From assembly GCF_018141445.1 (NCBI RefSeq), contig NZ_CP058649.1, positions 577,001-641,000 of the forward strand: a DNA stretch of 64,000 bases, in the 5' to 3' direction. A program made the translations under genes and the position numbers. Positions 45,370 to 54,500 of this stretch are shown here, piece after piece. Numbering within the stretch: position 1 is the first letter of the stretch; every line of letters starts with the position of its first letter. The notes under the pieces were generated by a model. That model was not told the DNA's origin. It saw only the letters and a list, made by a program, of their open reading frames with translations, and ran no database searches. The stretch is from Vallitalea pronyensis (GTDB lineage: Bacteria > Bacillota > Clostridia > Lachnospirales > Vallitaleaceae).

Positions 45370-46095
45370 ATGACACAAGAAGAAAAAATGAACCGAATTG
45401 AAGAGTTAAAAATAAAGTTAAGTCATAAGTCCCTAAAAGAGATAATGGATTTTCTAAACGATGAAAGCCTAGAGGTGAAACTATCTGCAGTAGAGGCTCT
45501 AGCCTCTTATGATGCTTTTGTAGAAGCTAGAAATATCTTGTTGAACTTGACAAAAAATGCAGATAGTGAAATTCGTTATTATGCGATAGAAGCTTTAGGT
45601 CATTTTGGTGGGCATGATATTGAGCAAATTATTATTAAAAGATTAAGAGATTCAGATGAATTAGTTAGAATAGTAGCCATTCAAACGCTAGGAGATATTC
45701 AAGCATTAGAAGCTATAGATTATTTAAAAGAAACCATAATCGACCGTAGTGAACTGGTTCGCGGTATTGGTGCAGAAATACTTGGTAAATTAGGAGATGA
45801 AGGGCTAATTCCAGTATTAGAGAAAGGTTTACATATGGAAAAAAAGGACACAGCGATAATGGGTTTCTATATAGGGTTATACTGGCTACAGCAGAAAAAG
45901 TATTTGGATTCTATTCTAAATATGTTAAAAAACAACTCATATAGAATTAGATGCGCTGCAGCCAATAGTCTTCTGGAACTTGCAGATAACCAGAATGCTG
46001 AAAAAATTATGTTGCATTTACGAGAAGCTTTATTAATAGAAGAAACAAATGCTGTTAGATCTTCAATTTTGAATATATTAGATCAAATACCTTAG
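45370..46095 (+). CDS. HEAT-repeat protein
   Basis: 241 residues built of about six HEAT/PBS-lyase-like repeats, for example SLEVKLSAVEALASYDAF, DSEIRYYAIEALGHFGGH, DELVRIVAIQTLGDIQAL and SELVRGIGAEILGKLGDE. Such alpha-solenoids act as scaffolds; in toxin islands they often serve as immunity proteins. RBS GGGGAGCG precedes the ATG at 45370. The following gene begins 35 bases later on the same strand, so they are probably cotranscribed. An immunity role is inference from context. Confidence 0.75.
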   Translation: MTQEEKMNRIEELKIKLSHKSLKEIMDFLNDESLEVKLSAVEALASYDAFVEARNILLNLTKNADSEIRYYAIEALGHFGGHDIEQIIIKRLRDSDELVRIVAIQTLGDIQALEAIDYLKETIIDRSELVRGIGAEILGKLGDEGLIPVLEKGLHMEKKDTAIMGFYIGLYWLQQKKYLDSILNMLKNNSYRIRCAAANSLLELADNQNAEKIMLHLREALLIEETNAVRSSILNILDQIP

Positions 46096-46130
46096 TTAGA
46101 AATATATTACAAGAAAGATGGGTTAGATAT

Positions 46131-46766
46131 ATGTTCAAAAAAAATTACAAATACGATATACTTATACCACAATTTAATTTTGAACTTGATTTTGATAAAA
46201 TGACTCCAGAACAAACAAAAGAATACTTCAATTGGTTTCTTCAACAGATTCCATCACGTATCAAATACTTATCATTCAAATGTGCAGAATACTTATCTAT
46301 ACCCCAAGATAAGTTAAATCTATCACCAGAGTCATTGATACTTGTATGGAGATGGTTTTTAGAAGTAGCGCAAGTTGGGAAAACACCTAAACGCGAATTG
46401 AAAAGACTAAAGCATGCGTTAAGCACCTTTCCTAAATCATTTCGCCAATATGTTATTAAGGACTGTTCAGAAGCATTAACCATAGGAACAGAATATATAT
46501 TAAGGGACATCGGCATGTATATGGGTGAGGTATTCAATACACATTACCATCATATTAATTGGGGCTATTATTCCAAGCCAAAGAGCGATATGTTTGTTAA
46601 CAAGCCTGTGCTCTTAGGTTTTAAGGATACTTCCTTTGACCCACCATTTGAGTCGGTATTTGAGCCGATTCATATGGTGGGTGTTCAAGCTGCCAACTTA
46701 TTTGATAAATCTCAGAATGAATATGACTTACTCACACTATATAAAAAGTGGTTAAAGTATTGTTAG
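46131..46766 (+). CDS. Unassigned soluble protein, immunity-like context
   Basis: 211 residues, no signal peptide, rich in Trp, Tyr and Phe. Noted segments: EQTKEYFNWFLQQIPSRIKY, LILVWRWFLEVAQ, the middle IGTEYILRDIGMYMGEVF and INWGYYSKPKSDMFVNKPVL. Motifs of this type (WxxxxIxxR, YMGEVxxxxxxxxxWGYYxKP) occur in DUF-type immunity or cell-wall toxin-island proteins, but I cannot name a family. It follows the HEAT-repeat gene. The weak binding site (AAGATGGG) gives some doubt about the start. Confidence 0.6.
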   Translation: MFKKNYKYDILIPQFNFELDFDKMTPEQTKEYFNWFLQQIPSRIKYLSFKCAEYLSIPQDKLNLSPESLILVWRWFLEVAQVGKTPKRELKRLKHALSTFPKSFRQYVIKDCSEALTIGTEYILRDIGMYMGEVFNTHYHHINWGYYSKPKSDMFVNKPVLLGFKDTSFDPPFESVFEPIHMVGVQAANLFDKSQNEYDLLTLYKKWLKYC

Positions 46767-46794
46767 GTTTCTTGCGTAAATAACTGAAATTGAA

Positions 46795-46823
46795 TTGATT
46801 TTTATGAAAGACAATGCTATAAT
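46795..46823 (+). promoter_or_regulatory. Sigma-A promoter of the His leader
   Basis: TTGATT (46795-46800), a 17-base spacer and TATAAT (46818-46823) with extended -10 TGC. It is 25 bases before the leader peptide start. Confidence 0.75.
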
Positions 46824-46848
46824 ACACAAAAGATTTGGAAGTGATTCT

Positions 46849-46905
46849 ATGTATAACTTAAACATCAATATTAAATGTAAACATTTGCATCATCACCATA
46901 AATAA
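46849..46905 (+). CDS. Histidine-rich leader peptide (18 aa)
   Basis: Short frame MYNLNINIKCKHLHHHHK ending in TAA. The ATG follows a good ribosome binding site (TTTGGAAGTG) at normal spacing. Five of seven consecutive codons are His (CAT TTG CAT CAT CAC CAT after a Lys), as in classical his attenuators: ribosomes stall on them when charged tRNA-His is scarce. A promoter lies just upstream, and a hairpin cascade and a T-run terminator follow before the HisRS-like gene. Too short to be found by usual gene calling. Confidence 0.8.
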   Translation: MYNLNINIKCKHLHHHHK

Positions 46906-47021
46906 GCGTTTGAACCTATAAATATAAGACATAGGTGCAAGCGCTACTTGTGCATGTACCTATGGGCGATGATATATGAGGAAGCCCTATCGATAGAAAT
47001 AATGGATATGGCTTCTTTTTT
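46906..47021 (+). promoter_or_regulatory. His attenuator: alternative hairpins and terminator
   Basis: Directly after the leader, AGCGTTTGAACCTAT can pair with ATAGGTGCAAGCGCT (46931-46945), and CATAGGTGCAAG can instead pair with CTTGTGCATGTACCTATG (46948-46965), which are mutually exclusive. Then a terminator: GAAGCCCTATC (46981-46991) with GATATGGCTTC (47005-47015), one internal mismatch, followed by six T. The exact switch that opens or closes the terminator cannot be set without folding; GGGC at about 46974 may also pair with the terminator's left arm. Confidence 0.7.
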
Positions 47022-47188
47022 ATATCCAGAAGTGCTAGTGCATGGTTCAGGGTTATTACTTTCAAATACTTTGATAGATAGATGTATGTATCTAGTACGA
47101 AGAAGTTCTACAGTTGGATGTTTTATTTTCATCTGAATCTTATGTAATGAAATCAAAATCATGTTAAATAATATAAGGAGGTAACAAC
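47022..47188 (+). other. Distal 5' leader of the HisRS-like gene
   Basis: About 165 transcribed bases with no recognised motif. No T-box sequence (TGGNACCGCG type) was found here, which sets this leader apart from the tRNA-sensing leaders usual in Firmicutes. Confidence 0.4.
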
Positions 47189-48436
47189 ATGTATAATACA
47201 AATCCAGTACGAGGAACCCGTGATTTTTTACCCGAAGAAATGGCACTTAGAGCATATATGAAAAAAACCATTGTAGAGGTATATCAGCAACATGGGTTTA
47301 ACGAGATTCAAACGCCTGCTATAGAAAATATTGATTTATTATTGAGCAGTGAAGGGGGAGAAAATCTAAAACTGATTTATAAGATATTAAAGCGAGGTCG
47401 AAAACTTAAACTTGATATAGAAAATCTGGGAGAAGGAGATTTAGTTGATTTAAGTCTGCGATATGATTTAACATTACCTCTTAGTCGGTTCTACGCGCAT
47501 TATGCCAGTCAATTGCCAAAACCTTTTAAAAGTATGCAAATAGGTGATGTATACCGAGCAGAAAGACCTCAAAAAGGGCGATACCGTTCACTTGTACAAT
47601 GTGACATAGATATCATTGGTGATAAGGATAACATGGCCGAAATAGAATTAATTGCAGCCACGGCAAAAGCCTTAATGGCTCTAACCTTTCGCAATTTTAC
47701 GATTCGTATTAATGATCGAAGACTATTGAAGAAAGTTATAGGTTATGCGGGATTTGATGACCAAGTAATAGGTAATGTATGTGTTATTTTTGATAAACTT
47801 GATAAAATCGGAATAAAGGGTGTCAGTGAGGAATTAAAGAATAAAGGCTATGATGTAGATGTCGTTAATCGATTTGTGACAATCGTAACTAAAATGGATA
47901 AGATGGCCCTCAGCGATTTTGGTAGTATGGGCGTTGATGAGAAGGTTCTATCTTCGTTACAGGATGTTCTATGGATTATAAAAGAGCAGAGCAAGGGACA
48001 ATACGCCATCAAGTTTGATCCATCACTGGTGCGAGGCATGGGTTATTATACAGGTATGATTTATGAAATTGCGTGTGATGAGTTAGGATGTTCTATAGCT
48101 GGAGGGGGGAGATACAATAACATGATCGGTCGTTTTATGAAAGAGAATGTACCTGCAGTTGGTTTTTCCATTGGGTTTGAAAGGATATTTGAGATTCTAA
48201 AAGATAAAGGGTACCAGATACCTGACCAGCAAAAGAAAGTTGCACTTCTTTATGGAGAGGAAAATAGGATAGAGATTTTTGAAGAAGCGGATAGATTAAG
48301 AGCTGAGGGCATGTTGGTTTCCCTTATACCAAGGCACAAAAAGTTAGGGAAACAATGCAATAGGCTCAAGGAGCAAAACTTCAATTACTATGGCTATTGG
48401 TCAGATGATGCATGGAGAATCAATGCTTTGTATTAG
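47189..48436 (+). CDS. Histidyl-tRNA-synthetase-like protein (HisS paralog or HisZ type)
   Basis: 415 residues of class II synthetase type. The start NPVRGTRDFLPEEMALRAYM, motif 2 YRAERPQKGRYRSLVQCDID, the HisA loop VRGMGYYTGMIYEIA and motif 3 AVGFSIGFERIFEIL are retained, including the motif 2 arginine. The C-terminal anticodon-binding domain is short, ending KLGKQCNRLKEQNF...DDAWRINALY, without the usual final third. It may be a working second HisRS, or a HisZ-like subunit for ATP-phosphoribosyltransferase, though no hisG is in reach. RBS AAGGAGG precedes the ATG. Controlled by the His leader. Confidence 0.85.
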   Translation: MYNTNPVRGTRDFLPEEMALRAYMKKTIVEVYQQHGFNEIQTPAIENIDLLLSSEGGENLKLIYKILKRGRKLKLDIENLGEGDLVDLSLRYDLTLPLSRFYAHYASQLPKPFKSMQIGDVYRAERPQKGRYRSLVQCDIDIIGDKDNMAEIELIAATAKALMALTFRNFTIRINDRRLLKKVIGYAGFDDQVIGNVCVIFDKLDKIGIKGVSEELKNKGYDVDVVNRFVTIVTKMDKMALSDFGSMGVDEKVLSSLQDVLWIIKEQSKGQYAIKFDPSLVRGMGYYTGMIYEIACDELGCSIAGGGRYNNMIGRFMKENVPAVGFSIGFERIFEILKDKGYQIPDQQKKVALLYGEENRIEIFEEADRLRAEGMLVSLIPRHKKLGKQCNRLKEQNFNYYGYWSDDAWRINALY

Positions 48437-48456
48437 ATAATTAGCAAGATTCATGG

Positions 48457-48462
48457 TATAAT
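48457..48462 (+). promoter_or_regulatory. Possible -10 element for the NMT1/TauT-type ABC genes
   Basis: TGGTATAAT, an extended -10, 114 bases before the binding-protein start. No good -35 is seen, so the importer might also be transcribed from the His leader. Confidence 0.4.
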
Positions 48463-48575
48463 GTCACGTGGAACAATAATTCATTAATAAAATAGATATA
48501 TAACCATTGACAAAACGCAAGTCGTTTAATATAGTGTTAATGAGAATGAATATCAAGAAAGAAAGGGATTATACC

Positions 48576-49679
48576 ATGAAAAAAGTAAGTAAAATCATTG
48601 CATTAATCATATTAATGGCATTAATAACAACAGTATTTGCAGCATGCGGTAAAAAAGATAATAACGTAGCAGATGATATCTATCAACAAGATGAAAGTAA
48701 TGAAGCAGCAAATCAACAGGCTGATGATCATAAAGATGAAGGAAATGAGGATTCAGATCAGACATCAGATGACCAAGAGGTAGCCAGTGACGTGGTCATT
48801 AAGGTGGCAGCACTAAAAGGACCGACGGGTATGGGTATGGCAAAATTAATGGAGGATATACAAAACGGTGAATCTGAGTTAAAAGCAGATTTTACCATAA
48901 CAGGTACACCAGATGAGTTGACAGGAAAGATTGTAAGCGGAGAAGTAAATTTTGCTTGTATACCAACCAACTTAGCAGCTGTATTATACAATAAAACCGG
49001 TGGCAAAATCAGTTTGGCAGGTGTCAATACTTTAGGTGTACTGTATATCATGGAAAACGGCGAAACCATTCAATCCATGGCAGATCTTAAAGGAAAGAAG
49101 ATTCAAGCAAGTGGTCAAGGTTCTATTCCTGAATATGTATTATCATATTTACTGACCAAGAATAATATAGAGCCTGGTAAAGACGTAGAAATAGCTTTTG
49201 GTATGCAGCATGCAGAGGTATCAGCTACCATGATATCAGGAGATACAACCATTGCGTTATTACCTCAACCTTTTGTGACCACCACAAAGATGAAAAAAGA
49301 AGATGCTAGAATTGCATTAGATTTGACAGAAGAGTGGCAGAAGGTACAAGGGGAAGATAGTCCATTAGCTATGGGGTGTATTGTTGTCAATAAAGCTTTT
49401 GCAGAAAAAAATACAGAACTTGTAGCTGCTTTTTTAGATGCTTATAAAAAATCCATTGATTGGGTTAATGAAAATCCAGTAGACGCAGGTGTGGTCATTG
49501 AAAAGCAAGGTATATTACCGCAAGCTAAAGTGGCAGAGCTAGCCATTCCTGATTCACATATTACTTATATCAGTGGAAAAGATGCAGAGCCTATGCTCAA
49601 TGATTTATTCCAGATTCTATTTGATTTTAATCCCATATCCATAGGAGGAAAACTACCTGGTGAAGACTTCTATTACTAA
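48576..49679 (+). CDS. ABC transporter substrate-binding lipoprotein, NMT1/ThiY/SsuA type
   Basis: 367 residues. Signal peptide with lipobox FAAC (Cys24), an acidic, Gln/Asp-rich linker (about 30-65), then a NMT1-like binding fold: VAALKGPTGMGMAKLME, VNFACIPTNLAAVLYNKTGG, MADLKGKKIQASGQGSIPEY and LAMGCIVVNKAF. These proteins bind thiamine precursors, taurine, sulfonates or similar small molecules; the ligand is not clear. ATG 48576 follows AAAGGG; the frame opens at 48507. The stop overlaps the permease start. Confidence 0.92.
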   Translation: MKKVSKIIALIILMALITTVFAACGKKDNNVADDIYQQDESNEAANQQADDHKDEGNEDSDQTSDDQEVASDVVIKVAALKGPTGMGMAKLMEDIQNGESELKADFTITGTPDELTGKIVSGEVNFACIPTNLAAVLYNKTGGKISLAGVNTLGVLYIMENGETIQSMADLKGKKIQASGQGSIPEYVLSYLLTKNNIEPGKDVEIAFGMQHAEVSATMISGDTTIALLPQPFVTTTKMKKEDARIALDLTEEWQKVQGEDSPLAMGCIVVNKAFAEKNTELVAAFLDAYKKSIDWVNENPVDAGVVIEKQGILPQAKVAELAIPDSHITYISGKDAEPMLNDLFQILFDFNPISIGGKLPGEDFYY

Positions 49680-50427
49680 GAAGAAACAGCTTCAACATAA
49701 AATCATAGCGTTTCTATTTTGGATCATGGTTTGGTGGGTGCTTGCACGCTTGGTCAATCAAGAAATCTATGTACCCACCCCCATGAGGACCTTACAAGTA
49801 CTTATAGATAATATGGGACAGGCGTTTTTTTGGAAGACCATTATGGCCACGATATCAAGGGTGGCTATAGGCTTTTTCTTTGCCTGTATTATTGGTGTTG
49901 GCTTAGGTGTTTTATGTGGCATGCATGATTTCTCCTATACCTTATGGCATCCTGTTATCAGTGCCATCAAATCCACCCCTGTCATGTCGTTTATCTTAAT
50001 TGCTATTATCTGGTTTCAGTCTAATGATGTGCCCGTATTTATCTGTTTTCTGATGGGTCTACCCATTATATGGACATCAGCCGTTGAAGGTATTCATAAT
50101 GTGGATAATCGGCTGATACAGATGGCGTCGGTCTACAAGGTGGATAAGAAATATCGTATTTCACATATATATTTTCCATCCATAACGCCGTATATTCGAG
50201 CGGCTATGATTACAGCCCTTGGACTTGGATGGAAGGTAACGGTGGCAGCTGAAGTCCTTAGTAACCCCAAGTTCTCCATTGGTACAAAGCTCAGTGAAGC
50301 AAAGGTCTATGTAGAATCAGCCAGTCTATTTGCTTGGACCATTGTAGTGATTATATTAAGTCTGTTCCTTGAGGGCATTTTCAAGAAGATTCTCCGTAAA
50401 ATACTCCCTGTACGTATACAAAAGTAG
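49660..50427 (+). CDS. ABC importer permease, SsuC/TauC/ThiX type
   Basis: 255 residues, six predicted membrane segments. The segment IYVPTPMRTLQVLIDNM and the later KSTPVMSFILIAIIWF, and the EAA loop with DKKYRISHIYFPSITPYIRA (about 161-180), are typical of this permease group. The GTG start lies 11 bases after GGAGG and overlaps the binding-protein gene by 20 bases. Confidence 0.94.
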   Translation: MKTSITKKKQLQHKIIAFLFWIMVWWVLARLVNQEIYVPTPMRTLQVLIDNMGQAFFWKTIMATISRVAIGFFFACIIGVGLGVLCGMHDFSYTLWHPVISAIKSTPVMSFILIAIIWFQSNDVPVFICFLMGLPIIWTSAVEGIHNVDNRLIQMASVYKVDKKYRISHIYFPSITPYIRAAMITALGLGWKVTVAAEVLSNPKFSIGTKLSEAKVYVESASLFAWTIVVIILSLFLEGIFKKILRKILPVRIQK

Positions 50428-50436
50428 GTGAATGAG

Positions 50437-51123
50437 ATGATACAACTACATGACATAACCAAAACATTTAATCAATTAAAGGTTTTTGAAAATTTTAACA
50501 TGACCATCCCAGATAAAAAAATAAGTTGTTTTCTTGGGGCTTCTGGTTGTGGGAAAAGTACGCTTTTGAATATGATTGCAGGTATTATGCCTTATGACCA
50601 AGGCAGTATAGATGGTATTGAGGGGAATCAGTCGTATATCTTCCAAGATACAAGACTATTACCTTGGGCAACAGTGGAAGAAAATATCCGCTTTGTTCTT
50701 AAGAGTCTAAGTCACATCAATCAACAGGAAGTTGTGGACAAATACCTTAATTTAGTGAAACTGACTGACTATAGAAACTACTATCCAAAGGAACTCAGCG
50801 GAGGTATGAAACAACGGGTAACCATTGCTAGGGCATTTGCATACCCATCCAATGTATTGTTAATGGATGAACCATTCAAAGGTCTTAATCCTGAACTGAA
50901 GAACGAACTTATGACAGCTTTTATGAGGTTATGGCAAAGGGATAGAAGAACGGTATTGTTTGTGACGCATGATGTGGATGAAGCACTGTTATTGGCTGAT
51001 GAGATTTATCAGTTAAAAGGACGGCCTGTTTATATCGAAAGTCATGTAAAGATTGATATGGCAAAAGATAAGCGAAACGATCATTGGGAAGCTTTACAAG
51101 ATTATCGTGAACAATTATTCTAA
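50437..51123 (+). CDS. ABC importer ATPase, SsuB/TauB type
   Basis: 228 residues. Walker A GASGCGKST, Q-loop IFQDTRLLPWATVEENI, signature LSGGMKQRVTIARAF, Walker B VLLMDEPFKGL and switch His in FVTHDVDEALLLAD. The DTRLLPW segment is the hallmark of the nitrate/sulfonate/taurine family. The GTG at 50428 overlaps AGGTGA, so the ATG at 50437 is used. It completes a binding protein-permease-ATPase importer. Confidence 0.95.
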   Translation: MIQLHDITKTFNQLKVFENFNMTIPDKKISCFLGASGCGKSTLLNMIAGIMPYDQGSIDGIEGNQSYIFQDTRLLPWATVEENIRFVLKSLSHINQQEVVDKYLNLVKLTDYRNYYPKELSGGMKQRVTIARAFAYPSNVLLMDEPFKGLNPELKNELMTAFMRLWQRDRRTVLFVTHDVDEALLLADEIYQLKGRPVYIESHVKIDMAKDKRNDHWEALQDYREQLF

Positions 51124-51148
51124 CAGTAAGAGAAAAAAGTATCAAGAC

Positions 51149-51190
51149 AAGCAGCTATGGCATAAAGCATATGTGAAGCTGCTTTTATGC
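51149..51190 (+). terminator. Terminator after the ABC importer operon
   Basis: AAGCAGCT (51149-51156) pairs with AGCTGCTT (51177-51184), followed by TTATGC. The loop of 20 bases has a minor GCAT/ATGT pair. Confidence 0.7.
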
Positions 51191-51441
51191 TGTTTCAAGT
51201 TAGTGCTCATCATGCATAAACAACTATCAGATAAAATATTCTATTAATTATACATATCGAATAATAATTTATAATTAGTGAAAATGATAAAAAATATCTC
51301 ACAGTGTCCATTCTGTTATGAGCTAAAACACTGACTTTGACTAAGCTTATAGATGGTTTAACATGTCATTATGTCATAGAATCAAACCGTTAATAGGAAC
51401 TTGGATATAACCTAACATACGACATAATATGATATTAAGCC
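51191..51441. other. Intergenic region before the flagellar cluster
   Basis: About 250 AT-rich bases without credible genes. It ends in the sigma-D-like promoter at 51442. Confidence 0.5.
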
Positions 51442-51469
51442 TAAACATTATGAAGTAAAATGCCGACAA
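51442..51469 (+). promoter_or_regulatory. Sigma-D-like promoter of the FliK-like gene
   Basis: TAAA (51442-51445), a 16-base spacer and GCCGACAA (51462-51469), close to the flagellar sigma consensus. The gene begins 45 bases later. Confidence 0.7.
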
Positions 51470-51513
51470 ATATTATAGAAAACATAGTATAAATAAGTGG
51501 AGATGATTAGTGC

Positions 51514-54500
51514 ATGAATAGTGTAACGTCGATATACTCTTCTAGGATTACCATAGATGAACCTGTGAAAAAAAATATGGGCTTTAGTGATGATATAATA
51601 ACAGGTATTGTTATGGAAAAAAATGATAAAGGTACATTGGTAGACGTCATGGGAAAAGAAATCTTAGTCCCACCAAGTATCGATATCCTTGAAGAAAAAG
51701 GTGAAGCATGTACATTTAAGGTAGAGAAGCATGGGGAAGATGGTATACGATTAAAATATGAGACACATGCACCAAATCAATCTGTACCACCTAAAGGTCA
51801 AAGCTATATGAAAGCATGGCTAAAAAGACAAAACATGCCTGATTTTAGCTATGAAACATTAAATGCATTACAAGCTATGGGTCAAGACGAACAGACATCC
51901 TATCAAAAACTTATTAAAGAAACGAAAGAACAATTGGATAAAATCTTGGATAAAGCAGTGGACGAAGATATATTGAAGCTGTTGAGTAAGAACATGAGTC
52001 CAGAAAAGATGACCATTAAACTCTTTGAACATGCTATAACCAAAGAAAAATCAGAAGGTCAAATAGAAAAAAAAGAAGTCAAAGATATCGTTGAAAAAGA
52101 GTTAAATCGATTAGCTAAAATATTTGGCAGTAAAGAGGAAATGCGGTCTATCGTTAAAAAGTTAAAAGAAAAGAATCTTCCCGTTACGGAAGCAAACATA
52201 TTCAAAATAAGGGGAGCGCTTAATAAATTTGATGCCATTAAAGAACTGAAAGATGAAGCGATTCTTAATGTATTAAAGAATAACATTGCTTTAACGGTGG
52301 AAAAGATTTATGAAGCCAAGTATAGCAGTGGACAAGTTGCTGAAAAAGAAAATACATATGGACAGCATCCAACGACAGGTCAACCACATGTCTCTGAAGA
52401 AACCCTTCAGGCATTAGAACCTCAGATTAAGAAAATTCTAGAAGATAATCAGATACCATTAAAAGATGAAAACATAGAAGCAGCAAAAACGTTTATTCGG
52501 CATGGCATGGAAATAACCAAGGAAAACATGACAAAATACATGAGCCTTAAACATATTGCTGAGGATATGGATAAGGAACAAATCATTCAAGAAAGTGTAC
52601 AGAACATCATTGATGATAAACATATTAGTGACATTTCAATCATGGACCAGGAAGCAGCAGATTTCAAAGGAATAGATGCAGAGCGTTTGATAGAAGATAT
52701 ACCTAAGATTAGGGATAAACATATTGAAAGATTAATAAAAAGAGGTATGGATATTAGTCTTTATAATTTGCAAAAGTTAGTTCATAAAGACCCGTTATTA
52801 ACGAGCCCCTCTCATGAACCAGAAGCGATACTTTCAGAAAATGAGCAGCAGCATATGATAACGGCTAAACGGCAACTTGAAGAAATACGATTGAAAATGA
52901 CCCTAGAATCAGCCAATCGTTTCATCAAACATCAGATTCAAATCGATACAGCGCCTTTGGAAAAAGTCGTGGAGGATTTAAGACAGCTAGAGGCATTAAG
53001 CTATCGTCAAGCGTTAACAGCAGTGGGTGTAAAACCCAGTACAGAACGCATTAGTCAGATGCGGGAAGTCATGGATACCCTGAGTGGTTTAAAGCAATCC
53101 AGTGCCCATGTCCTTGGAAAAGTCTATCAGAAAGAAATTGAATTTACCCTAAAGGCTCTAAGTCAAGATACGTCGCAGAATGGTCTTTATCAACAACAGC
53201 CTATGGAGATGTATGAAAAGCTTGGTACAAAGCCAAGAGGTGACCTTGGGGATTATATAGGAAAGGCTTTTGGACAATTAGAAGGTATTCTGAAAGACCT
53301 TGGTATTCAACCAACACCAGAACACGTAAGGGCATCCAAAATACTAGCCCATAACGAAATAGAAATCAATGACCAAAACATCAACCATATAAAATTCCTT
53401 GATCAAAAAGTAACGGAAGTCCTGACAAAGCTTCATCCAACGGTTGTAGCAAGCATGTTGAAGGACAACATATCACCACTGGGTCAAACCATAGACGAAG
53501 TGCTGCAATACATGAATGACTTTCAAGACGATAATGGTGAAGATTTAACAGAGAAAATTGCAAAGTATATTCACAGCATGGATCAAGCAGGTGACTTGTC
53601 TAAGGAAGAACGGGAGAGCATGATTGGTATCTATCGTATGCTGCATACCATTGCAAAATCCGAGGGACGAGCTGTTGGTTTTCTTGCCAAACACGATATG
53701 AAATTGACCCTTAATAACCTGATGGAAGCGGCTAAGTATATCAGAAGAACAGGTGGAAAACGGACAGATATGAACATTACCATTGATGATAATTTTGGAG
53801 GTTTAGAAGAATTACGCTATCATGGTAAGCCTATTACCCAGCAAATTCAAGAAGCTTTTGAAAAGACAAGCATGACCACCACCAAGGGTAATCGACAATT
53901 CATTGAACAAATGATGGAATTAGATTTAGACATTACAGCAGATGGCCTTATTCATATGAAGGAGTTAGAAAATACCCTTAAAGAATTCATATTAAAGGCA
54001 ACGCCCAGTGGTCTAAAAAAGATTCTGGAACAAGAAAATATCATGGATAAGCCTATAGAAGAAGTGCTAGAATTTCTTGAAAATAGTCAAGATGAGCAAA
54101 TAGTGGACACCCAGCGTATTCGAGAACAGCTTATGGTGGCAAAAGAAGCCTCGTCAAAAGCCATAGCATTCTTAGAGAAGCTGCAATTACCCATCAATCT
54201 TAAAAATTTGCATACCATGGGACAATTGATGCAAGATAATCATGTGCTCAGTAAACAATTAAAAAAAGTTTTAGACACTACAGATCATCAGCATGTTTTA
54301 ACAGAAGATATGAAGGCAGTTATTGGGGATGTTATTGAGCAATTAGGGCAGGGTCAGGATATGGACACGGCCTATGCAGAGCTTCAAAAGAAGATTGACG
54401 ACATAGAAGAAGATAATCGATTCAAAATGGATGGGCAGCAATCAGTGGAATACATATGTACGGATATTAAGCGTATGTTAGATATGAATCAGATATTAGG

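Noticed and set aside
46948..47136. 62-residue plus-strand frame between the His leader and the HisRS-like gene
   Set aside because: It has no ribosome binding site, overlaps the attenuator hairpins and terminator, and its sequence resembles no family. It is explained by the leader RNA.
47022..47188. Possible T-box leader upstream of the HisRS-like gene
   Set aside because: No TGGNACCGCG-type T-box sequence is present; the His codons and leader peptide explain the control better.
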